From contig JBHIBA010000264.1 in the NCBI GenBank assembly GCA_046758845.1, positions 1 to 6,560 on the forward strand: DNA of 6,560 nucleotides, given 5' to 3'. Each line of letters opens with the position of its first letter. Within the stretch, counting starts at the first letter, position 1. Below the pieces are notes generated by a model. It was not told where the DNA came from. It made no database searches and saw only the letters and a program-made list of their open reading frames with translations. Origin of the DNA: JBHIBA01 sp046758845. Lineage in GTDB: Bacteria; UBA8248; JACPRG01; G963555815. A program made the position numbers and the translations under genes. Below are positions 1-5,393 of the stretch, piece after piece.

Positions 1-12
1 GGGGCGCCTTTC

Positions 13-69
13 AAAAAGCACCCCCCACGTCTTAGCCGGCACGCCAGTGCCCAAAAAGCGCCCCCCGCG
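13..69. repeat. Duplicated A5/C6 motif flanking a small hairpin
   Basis: Two imperfect 17-base copies of AAAAAGC-R-CCCCCC-R-CG lie at 13-29 and 53-69, exactly 40 bases apart and differing only at the two purine positions. Between them is a perfect 5-bp hairpin, GGCAC/GTGCC with a 4-nt loop, at 38-51. A weaker A4-GG-C5 echo lies at 70-80. No reading frame here looks coding. The motif may be an intergenic repeat unit or the remains of duplicated terminators. With only two copies visible, its nature cannot be settled from this window. Confidence 0.5.
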
Positions 70-89
70 AAAAGGCCCCCTGGCGCTTT
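53..89 (-). terminator. Candidate rho-independent terminator for leftward transcription
   Basis: AAAGCGCC at 55-62 and GGCGCTTT at 82-89 form a perfect 8-bp inverted repeat around a 19-nt loop. Read on the minus strand, the second arm runs straight into TTTTT (the A run at 53-57), as an intrinsic terminator requires. On the plus strand the hairpin has no good U tract. No minus-strand gene ending here is visible in the window, so whatever it would terminate is unknown. It also lies just upstream of the SDR gene and could insulate it. Confidence 0.3.
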
Positions 90-167
90 CACTTATTGCA
101 GAGTTCCCGACAACCGAGTAGATTTGCCAACTGGACGCAGGATGGAAATTTCCGGCGGGGGCTTGGG

Positions 168-968
168 TTGAAGCTTCAAGACAAAGTCGCCCTGGTGACA
201 GGCGGCGCCCGCGGAATCGGCTTGGGGATCAGCGGCTGCCTCGCCGAAGAGGGCGCTTCGGTGGTCGTCGCCGATGTGGAAGAGGCTGTTTCACGGGAAG
301 CGGTCGAATCTTTGAGGGGGCGAGGGGGCGATTCCTTGGCCCTGAGGATTGACGTCTGCGATGAGGGTTCGGTTCGGCGGGGGGTCGGAGAAACGCTGGA
401 GCGGTTCGGCCGCATCGACATCCTGGTCAACAACGCGGGTGTCCTGGGCGGAATGGCCTTGGGGGTGCCCTTGACCGACCTCTCGGTGGAGCATTGGGAC
501 CGGGCCTATGAGGTGAACGTCCGTGGAACCTTTCTGGCCTGCCGCGAAGTGGCTCAGCACATGAAGGAGCGGCGGCAGGGCAAGATTCTGAACGTCGCCT
601 CCCGGGCGGGCCGGGACGGGCGGGAAACGCTTCCCCACTATGGGAGCACAAAGGCGGCGGTCATCAATTTCACGATGGCTCTGGCCAAAGAGATGGCGCC
701 CTATTTCGTCAACGTCAATGCCGTTTGCCCCGGTCTGATCTGGACCTCCATGTGGAATGACCTGGGCAAACTATACGCGGAGAAATTTCCTGAATTCCGC
801 GGGATGACGCCCCGGCGGGTCTTTGAGGAATTTGTCAGCCGCCAGCCCCTGAAGCGGGAGCAGACGCCGGAAGACATCGGGCGCGCTGCGGTCTTTCTGG
901 TTTCGGCAGACGCCCGGAACGTCACCGGCCAGTCCCTTCTGGTGGACGGCGGCTCAGTTATGTTTTAG
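168..968 (+). CDS. SDR family NAD(P)-dependent oxidoreductase
   Basis: This is a classical short-chain dehydrogenase/reductase of 266 residues, a typical length, expected to be a cytosolic oxidoreductase acting on an alcohol or ketone. In order it shows the Rossmann glycine motif TGGARGIG (residues 11-18), an Asp closing strand 2 (VVVAD, D36) that favours NAD(H) over NADP(H), NNAG (88-91), and a catalytic set N117, S145, Y158 and K162 in a YGSTK context with the usual Ser-Tyr spacing. PG follows at 188-189, and the C-terminal VDGG at 259-262. I place the start at TTG 168, which gives the standard KLQDKVALVTGG N terminus and sits 6 nt after a G-rich stretch (GGCGGGGG). An in-frame TTG at 96 would add 24 residues unlike the family. 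The nearest neighbour is secA, about 200 nt downstream behind its own promoter, so this is probably monocistronic. The substrate cannot be read from the sequence. A weak promoter-like pair (TTGCAG at 96, TAGATT at 119, spacer 17) is possible. Confidence 0.92.
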   Translation: MKLQDKVALVTGGARGIGLGISGCLAEEGASVVVADVEEAVSREAVESLRGRGGDSLALRIDVCDEGSVRRGVGETLERFGRIDILVNNAGVLGGMALGVPLTDLSVEHWDRAYEVNVRGTFLACREVAQHMKERRQGKILNVASRAGRDGRETLPHYGSTKAAVINFTMALAKEMAPYFVNVNAVCPGLIWTSMWNDLGKLYAEKFPEFRGMTPRRVFEEFVSRQPLKREQTPEDIGRAAVFLVSADARNVTGQSLLVDGGSVMF

Positions 969-989
969 CCGTATCATCAAAAGGTTGTA

Positions 990-1018
990 TTGAAATTTAT
1001 TAGGTAATGAATTAATTT
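990..1018 (+). promoter_or_regulatory. Predicted sigma70-type promoter for secA
   Basis: TTGAAA at 990-995 (5 of 6 matches to the -35 consensus except the final bases) and TAATTT at 1013-1018 are separated by exactly 17 nt, inside an AT-rich island (about 980-1020) that stands out from the GC-rich surroundings. Transcription would begin near 1025, giving secA a leader of about 150 nt. It lies downstream of the SDR stop, so secA and the nitrilase-like gene would form their own unit. This is a consensus match only, with no experimental support. Confidence 0.5.
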
Positions 1019-1097
1019 CATTGGGGGGATCGCCCTGGCGAAATCATGTTGATCGCGCCCTTGAGAGGAATTAGACTTTCAGAGGGAAACGGTCGAT

Positions 1098-1181
1098 ATG
1101 CGCGTTTCGCGTCTTGGGCCGGATGACACTTGGGCGGGGGCTTTCGGAAGCCGGAAGACGCCTGTGGAGATGGCATGCTAG
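1098..1181 (+). CDS. Possible 27-codon leader ORF overlapping the secA start
   Basis: An ATG at 1098 opens a 27-codon frame that begins MRVSRLGPDD, contains one Trp (residue 12), and ends with TAG at 1179-1181, so its last 7 bases overlap the start of secA (ATG 1175). A weak GAGGG lies 11 nt upstream, rather far for a good ribosome-binding site. The peptide has no signal sequence or recognisable family. If translated, ribosomes reaching its stop would be placed on the secA start, giving translational coupling. Upstream regulatory peptides are known for secA in other bacteria (SecM in E. coli), but this one is far shorter and no homology is visible. It could equally be a chance ORF, since the overlap also contains the secA ribosome-binding site in coding frame. 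Confidence 0.25.
   Translation: MRVSRLGPDDTWAGAFGSRKTPVEMAC
1139..1152 (+). promoter_or_regulatory. Stem-loop just upstream of the secA ribosome-binding site
   Basis: GGCTT (1139-1143) and AAGCC (1148-1152) form a perfect 5-bp stem with a TCGG loop, ending 13 nt before GGAGA (1166-1170), the ribosome-binding site of secA. A second small hairpin, CGCG-TTT-CGCG at 1101-1111, lies upstream, and TCGCC/GGCGA at 1030-1041 near the predicted 5' end. Together they make the leader structured. Whether they affect translation is inference. Confidence 0.3.
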
Positions 1182-3994
1182 GGTTACTCAAGAAGATCGT
1201 CGGGAGCAAGAACGAGAGAGAGCTGAGACGGATCGGCGCGTTCGGTGAGGCTGTCAACGCCCTCGAGGCGCGGATCGAGGGCCTCTCGGATGCCGAGATC
1301 CGCGCCAAGACCGACGAGTTTCGCAAGCGTCTGGCCGACGGAGAGACACTGGAAGACATTCTCCCGGAGACCTTCGCTGCATGCCGGGAGGTCGCCCGGC
1401 GCACGGTCCGCATGCGTCATTTCGACGTCCAACTCCTTGGCGGCGTCGTCCTCCACGAGGGAAAGATCGCCGAGATGAAGACCGGCGAGGGGAAAACCCT
1501 CGTGGCCACGCTGGCGGTTTACCTGAACGCCCTGGCGGACAAAGGGGTTCACGTCGTGACGGTGAACGATTACCTGGCTCGCCGCGACGCCGATTGGATG
1601 GGGCCGATTTACCGGGGGCTCGGGCTGACGGTGGGTTTCATCCAGCACGACATGGACGACCGAGACCGCCAGGAGGCCTACCGCTGCGACGTCACCTATG
1701 GGACCAACAACGAGTTCGGCTTCGATTATCTGCGTGACAACATGAAGTTCTCTGTCGAGGAGATGGTGCAGCGGGGGCTTCACTACGCCATCGTCGACGA
1801 GGTCGACAGCATCCTGATTGACGAGGCCCGCACACCCCTTATCATCTCGGGACCGGCCGAGGAATCCACGGACCTGTACTACAAGATCGACCGCCTGATC
1901 CCTCCGATGCTCAAGCGCCGCGAGGGCGATGCGGAAGAGGAAGTGCCCGAGGAGGAGCTTCCCGATTCGGAGCGGGAGGCCATCAGCAAGGTGAAATATG
2001 AGTACCTGACAGTGGACGAGAAGAGCCGCACCGTTACGCTCAACGAGCGCGGCATGCCCGAGATGGAAAAAATGTTGAAGAGGGCGGGCCTTCTGCCCTC
2101 GGGCAGCCTGTACGACCTGGAGAACATCGAGGGCCTCCACCACGTCAATCAGGCCCTCAAGGCCCACGTTCTCTTCCAAAGAGACGTGGACTACGTCGTC
2201 AACGACGGCCAGGTGGTCATCGTGGACGAGTTCACCGGTCGGACGATGCCCGGCCGCAGGTACAGCGAGGGGCTGCATCAGGCGCTGGAGGCCAAGGAAC
2301 ACGTCAAGATCGAAAACGAAAACCAGACCCTCGCCAGCATCACGTTTCAGAACTATTTCCGGATGTACGAGAAGCTGGCGGGCATGACGGGAACGGCGGA
2401 CACCGAGGCGGCCGAGTTCGCGCAAATCTACAACCTGGACGTGGTGGTGATTCCGACCAACCAGCCCCTCATCCGGACGCAGTACGCCGATGCCGTGTAC
2501 CGTACGGAGGCCGAGAAATTCAAAGCGGCGGTGGAGGAGATCGCCGATTGCCATGAACGCGGGCAGCCGGTTCTGGTCGGGACGATCTCCATCGAGAACT
2601 CGGAGAAACTCAGCCGGCTCCTCAAGCGGAGGGGAATCCCGCACCACGTCCTGAACGCGAAACACCACGCACGAGAGGCGGAAATCATCGCGCAAGCGGG
2701 CCGGCTGAAGGCGGTGACGCTCTCCACCAACATGGCCGGGCGCGGGACGGATATCTTGCTGGGGGGAAATCCGGATTTCCTGGCCAACACCGCCGCCGTG
2801 GGCGATGGGGACGTCTCTCACGAAAAAGAATTCGACAAGTACAAGGCCATCTGTGACAAAGAGCACGAAGAGGTCGTCAAGCTCGGTGGTCTTCACGTCC
2901 TCGGCACCGAGCGGCATGAGAGCCGCCGCATCGATAACCAGCTCAGGGGGCGATCCGGCAGGCAGGGCGACCCGGGCAGCTCGCGCTTTTATCTCTCATT
3001 GGAAGACAGTCTGCTGCGCATCTTCGGCTCGGACCGCATCAGCGGAATCATGGGCCGGCTGGGCATGGAGGAAGGAGAGCCTATCGAACATAAGATGGTG
3101 ACGAAGGCCATCGAGAACGCCCAGAAAAAGGTGGAAGCGTACCACTTCGATATCCGCAAGCACCTCCTGGAATACGACGACGTCATGAACAAGCAAAGGG
3201 AGGTAATCTACGAGCAGCGCCAGCAGGTCATCGAGGGCGAAAACACCCGAGAGATGCTGTTCGAAATGATCGAGGAGGTCGCCGACGAGACAGTCCGGCA
3301 GTCTCTCGACCCAGACGTGCATCCCGACGAATGGGACCTAGAGGGAATTGATTCCTCTCTCGAGCGACTGTTCTATCTTCAGGTCGAGCGGAAGGGATTT
3401 ATGCTTTCGCTGGAGGAGAGCGAGAGCTGGCTCAATCTGGAGGAGTCCAACCCCGAGGACGTGGTTGCTCACGTCGTTGCCGCCGTCGAGCGGGCCTACG
3501 ACAAGAAGGAGGCCGAAATTGGGCCGGAAACCCTCCGCTTCCTTGAACGCCTGATCATGCTCCAAATCATCGACGACCAGTGGAAGGACCATCTCCTGGC
3601 GATGGACCACCTCAAGGAGGGGATCGGCTTCCGCGGCTACGCTCAGAAGAACCCTCTCAACGAATACAAGCGAGAGGGTTTTGAAATGTTCTCGGCGATG
3701 ATGGGCCGGATCAAAGAGGAGGTTCCTCAGTATCTTCTCCGGGTGCAGGTCGCTCCGGAGGAGGAGGCCCGCCGAGAGGGGTTGCGCGGTCGCCGCCCGC
3801 ACAGAACGATTGAGCACCGCGGGGAAGAGATCTCGCCGGAGTCCTACCGGAGCAGCCAGGAAATCGAGGCATCCTCCCCCGAACCCACAACCGTCCAGAC
3901 CTATCGGCGGGAAGGGCGCAAGATCGGCCGGAACGAGCCCTGCCCATGCGGAAGCGGGAAAAAGTACAAGCACTGCCACGGGAGGAGCGCATAG
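1175..3994 (+). CDS. secA: Preprotein translocase ATPase SecA
   Basis: SecA is the cytosolic and membrane-associated motor that drives unfolded preproteins through SecYEG by ATP hydrolysis. The 939-residue product is complete, slightly longer than the 901-residue E. coli protein. Landmarks in order: NBD1 with Walker A MKTGEGKT (101-108), DEVD (208-211) and DEARTPLIISG (216-226); the preprotein-crosslinking domain (about 227-370), followed by VIVDEFTGR; NBD2 with TNMAGRGTDILLGG (518-531) and the arginine-rich QLRGRSGRQGDPGS motif near 589-602; the helical scaffold and two-helix finger (800-839, including RGYAQKNPLNEYKREGF); a variable acidic linker; and the C-terminal zinc site C923, C925, C934, H935 (CPCGSGKKYKHCHG), which in other bacteria binds SecB or the ribosome. 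The start is ATG 1175, giving the usual MLGLLKKIVGS, with GGAGA 4 nt upstream. A TTG at 1130 would add 15 atypical residues. An acidic insert in the crosslinking domain (about 251-273) explains part of the extra length. It is probably cotranscribed with the nitrilase-like gene that follows. Confidence 0.98.
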   Translation: MLGLLKKIVGSKNERELRRIGAFGEAVNALEARIEGLSDAEIRAKTDEFRKRLADGETLEDILPETFAACREVARRTVRMRHFDVQLLGGVVLHEGKIAEMKTGEGKTLVATLAVYLNALADKGVHVVTVNDYLARRDADWMGPIYRGLGLTVGFIQHDMDDRDRQEAYRCDVTYGTNNEFGFDYLRDNMKFSVEEMVQRGLHYAIVDEVDSILIDEARTPLIISGPAEESTDLYYKIDRLIPPMLKRREGDAEEEVPEEELPDSEREAISKVKYEYLTVDEKSRTVTLNERGMPEMEKMLKRAGLLPSGSLYDLENIEGLHHVNQALKAHVLFQRDVDYVVNDGQVVIVDEFTGRTMPGRRYSEGLHQALEAKEHVKIENENQTLASITFQNYFRMYEKLAGMTGTADTEAAEFAQIYNLDVVVIPTNQPLIRTQYADAVYRTEAEKFKAAVEEIADCHERGQPVLVGTISIENSEKLSRLLKRRGIPHHVLNAKHHAREAEIIAQAGRLKAVTLSTNMAGRGTDILLGGNPDFLANTAAVGDGDVSHEKEFDKYKAICDKEHEEVVKLGGLHVLGTERHESRRIDNQLRGRSGRQGDPGSSRFYLSLEDSLLRIFGSDRISGIMGRLGMEEGEPIEHKMVTKAIENAQKKVEAYHFDIRKHLLEYDDVMNKQREVIYEQRQQVIEGENTREMLFEMIEEVADETVRQSLDPDVHPDEWDLEGIDSSLERLFYLQVERKGFMLSLEESESWLNLEESNPEDVVAHVVAAVERAYDKKEAEIGPETLRFLERLIMLQIIDDQWKDHLLAMDHLKEGIGFRGYAQKNPLNEYKREGFEMFSAMMGRIKEEVPQYLLRVQVAPEEEARREGLRGRRPHRTIEHRGEEISPESYRSSQEIEASSPEPTTVQTYRREGRKIGRNEPCPCGSGKKYKHCHGRSA

Positions 3995-3998
3995 CTTG
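3980..3998 (+). promoter_or_regulatory. Ribosome-binding site that fixes the TTG start of the nitrilase-like gene
   Basis: GGGAGGAG at 3980-3987 is a strong Shine-Dalgarno sequence formed by the last codons of secA (Gly-Arg-Ser). It sits 8 nt before TTG 3996, which follows the secA TAG (3992-3994) by one base. Spacing and strength favour this TTG over the in-frame ATG at 4023, which would delete the first beta strand of the hydrolase fold. It also favours it over upstream starts, which would add dozens of low-complexity residues. The layout implies translation by ribosomes terminating on secA. Confidence 0.75.
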
Positions 3999-4820
3999 GG
4001 GTTCAAGATCGCAGGCGTCCAGATGCGCTGCACCGCCGACAAGGATCGAAACCTCAAAAGGGCTCTGGAGCTGGGCGACCTGGCGGCGGGGCAGGGCGCC
4101 GACGTCATCTGTTTTCAGGAGTTGTTCAATACCCACTGGTTTCCCCGCAATACCGACCCCACGGCCCGAGAGATGGCCGAGACCATCCCGGGCCCCACCA
4201 TCGAGCGGCTCGCCGAGGCGGCTTCGACGTGGAACGCCGTAACAGTGGCGCCCCTTTATGAGGAAGACGGTGAAGGCAGGGGGTTCAACTCCGCCGCTGT
4301 CCTCGATGTGAAGGGCCAATTGAAGGGAGTTTACCGGAAGGTTCACGTTCCCCATTTTCCCCTTTGGGAGGAGAGGTCTTACTTCCAGCCCGGGGATCTG
4401 GGTTTCCCCGTCTTTGACGTGGGGGTTGCACGGGTGGGCGTTCTGATTAGCTGGGACGTTTTTTTCCCCGAAGCCTTCCGGGCCCTCGCGCTCGGCGGCG
4501 CCCAGATCATCCTCGCCCCTACGGCTGCCGCGTTCGCCACCCGGGAGAGGTGGGAGACCGTTTTGCGCTCTCAGGCCATCACCAACGGGGTTTACATTCT
4601 GCGAGTGAACCGGGTGGGGAGCGAAGAGGAGCACGACTTTTACGGGTCGAGCTTCTGTGTGGACCCGGATGGGGAGCTGGTGGGGGCGCCGAGCGGGATG
4701 ACCGACGGTGTTCTCTTGGCCGAGGTCGATCTGGACAACATCGATCGCGTGCGGGAACAATGGGCTTACCTCAATGACCGCCGCCCGGAGACTTACGGAG
4801 CCCTACTCAAGCCGGTCTAG
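3996..4820 (+). CDS. Carbon-nitrogen hydrolase (nitrilase superfamily) with Ser in place of the catalytic Cys
   Basis: The 274-residue product has the full nitrilase/amidase fold, most like the N-carbamoylputrescine amidase/beta-ureidopropionase-type branch. Active members hydrolyse C-N bonds (amides, carbamoyl groups) with a Glu-Lys-Cys triad in the cytosol. Visible here: N-terminal strand FKIAGVQM, catalytic Glu in FQELFNT (E42), catalytic Lys in VYRKVHVPHFPLW (K115), the second active-site Glu in WEERSYFQPGD (E126), and the nucleophile region VGVLISWDVFFPEAFR (147-162). In that region the position normally occupied by Cys (CWD) is S152, codon AGC at 4449-4451, one base from TGC. The C terminus NDRRPETYGALL matches the family ending. 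The frame is otherwise intact, with no stop or gap, so it is not an obviously decayed gene. It may be a pseudoenzyme, a binding protein, an enzyme using Ser, or an artefact of one base. The TTG start at 3996 is set by a strong ribosome-binding site. It is tightly coupled to secA, but a link to protein export is not evident. Confidence 0.88.
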   Translation: MGFKIAGVQMRCTADKDRNLKRALELGDLAAGQGADVICFQELFNTHWFPRNTDPTAREMAETIPGPTIERLAEAASTWNAVTVAPLYEEDGEGRGFNSAAVLDVKGQLKGVYRKVHVPHFPLWEERSYFQPGDLGFPVFDVGVARVGVLISWDVFFPEAFRALALGGAQIILAPTAAAFATRERWETVLRSQAITNGVYILRVNRVGSEEEHDFYGSSFCVDPDGELVGAPSGMTDGVLLAEVDLDNIDRVREQWAYLNDRRPETYGALLKPV

Positions 4821-4858
4821 GCCTGACCTCTGCGACCAATCAAGGTTTCCCTGCATCA

Positions 4859-4874
4859 AGGGACTGAAGTCCCT
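4859..4874 (+). repeat. REP-like palindrome downstream of the nitrilase-like gene
   Basis: AGGGACTGAAGTCCCT is a nearly perfect palindrome that folds as a 6-bp stem with a TGAA loop, followed by CTCCTCCTG. It begins 38 nt after the stop of the nitrilase-like gene. The pattern of a short GC stem closed around CTGAAG or CTAAAG with a pyrimidine-rich tail recalls dispersed REP-type palindromes in several phyla. It has no U tract, so it is a poor intrinsic terminator but might stabilise the 3' end of the secA transcript. Only one copy is in this window. Confidence 0.35.
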
Positions 4875-4879
4875 CCTCC

Positions 4880-4959
4880 TGACCGATGGGTCACTGACAC
4901 AAGCGAGAGGGGTCACAGCCAGCGGTTGAGGCCATCACGGGCTGTTGGAGGGGTGACCC
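4880..4959 (+). repeat. Cluster of GGGTCAC/GTGACCC repeats forming hairpins
   Basis: TGACC-GATG-GGTCA (4880-4893) is a 5-bp hairpin. GGGTCAC occurs at 4888-4894 and again at 4910-4916, 22 bases apart. Its complement GTGACCC at 4953-4959 can pair with either copy, with AGCC/GGCT near 4917-4920 and 4940-4943 able to extend the stem for the second copy. Together with the palindrome just upstream, this makes about 100 nt of potentially structured transcript tail. It may be a terminator-like structure, a small RNA or an operator cluster. None is demonstrated. Confidence 0.3.
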
Positions 4960-5311
4960 GAGCCACTCAAGGGCTGGGGCCGCGTACGACCCATCCTTTC
5001 GTTTGTTTGTCTTAACCCCAAAACCCGAAAAGCCCCCGTCCACCCTTTCGGGAAATCATCCCCCTTGTTTCCTCGCCGTTCCTGCGGCGGATACGTGGCG
5101 TTACCTGAAGGAGGTGCGGGGTTTGTCTGTTGGGTCCGCAGATCAGTGGGTTACAGGCTCAGTAGGCGGAGCGATGCAACTCATAGTGAGTCAACTGAAC
5201 GGGATTGTTCTCGGGTCTGGAAGGGACAGGTGTCAGAGTAGAAGATAGGTTCCCTCACGGGAAGGCTGGAGGTCGTTTCCTCTGAATAAAATGCTTTTGG
5301 CCCCGACGCCG

Positions 5312-5343
5312 AAAAGACCCTTTCCGGACCCCTCGAAGGGATC
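5312..5343 (-). terminator. Candidate terminator for the outer-membrane protein gene
   Basis: GACCCCT-CGA-AGGGATC (5327-5343) folds, read leftward, as a 7-bp stem (one G-U pair) with a 3-nt loop. A run of four T follows on the minus strand (A run at 5312-5315) about 11 nt after the stem. It lies 50 nt past the stop of the minus-strand barrel gene, and another C5/G5 stem (5367-5388) lies between. The distance to the T run is long for a canonical intrinsic terminator, so this is tentative. Confidence 0.3.
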
Positions 5344-5393
5344 TGGACAGGGCCCTCTCGAACCTTCCCCCTTCATTCTTGGTGGGGGAGAGA

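Larger units (their letters stand above)
4821..5393. other. Intergenic region between convergent genes, no supported gene
   Basis: This 573-base gap separates the ends of two convergent genes. It holds several short hairpins (listed separately where distinct), a TTCCC/GGGAA stem at 5250-5263, and a CCCCC/GGGGG stem at 5367-5388 just beyond the barrel-protein stop. A good-looking Shine-Dalgarno (AAGGAGGT near 5108) is not followed by a convincing reading frame. An 81-codon frame from TTG 5003 lacks a ribosome-binding site and family features. I see no tRNA, rRNA, transposase remnant or CRISPR repeat. The size is generous for a convergent gap, so an unrecognised RNA or a degraded gene cannot be excluded. 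Confidence 0.6.

Noticed and set aside
96..167. N-terminal extension of the SDR from TTG 96
   Set aside because: The extra 24 residues precede the normal SDR start KLQDKVALVTGG and match nothing in the family. The G-rich site before TTG 168 fits better.
1184..2917. 577-codon open frame on the minus strand opposite secA
   Set aside because: secA on the plus strand is unmistakable. The antisense frame has no family motifs and is an expected by-product of GC-rich codon usage.
3810..3995. Extended N terminus of the nitrilase-like protein from a start inside secA
   Set aside because: The extra 62 residues are Ser/Pro/Arg-rich shadow translation of secA, and the strong ribosome-binding site points to TTG 3996.
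4459..4469. Run of seven T followed by four C in the nitrilase-like gene as a possible slippage or frameshift site
   Set aside because: The frame continues correctly through VFFPEAFR into the conserved C terminus, so no frameshift is needed or indicated.
3338..4760. Long minus-strand frames of 256 and 349 codons across the secA/nitrilase junction
   Set aside because: They overlap two well-supported plus-strand genes, are rich in Pro/Arg/Gly low-complexity sequence and show no recognisable domain.
5003..5248. 81-codon plus-strand frame in the convergent gap
   Set aside because: It starts at TTG without a ribosome-binding site, has no hydrophobic or domain pattern, and nothing recognisable in its translation.
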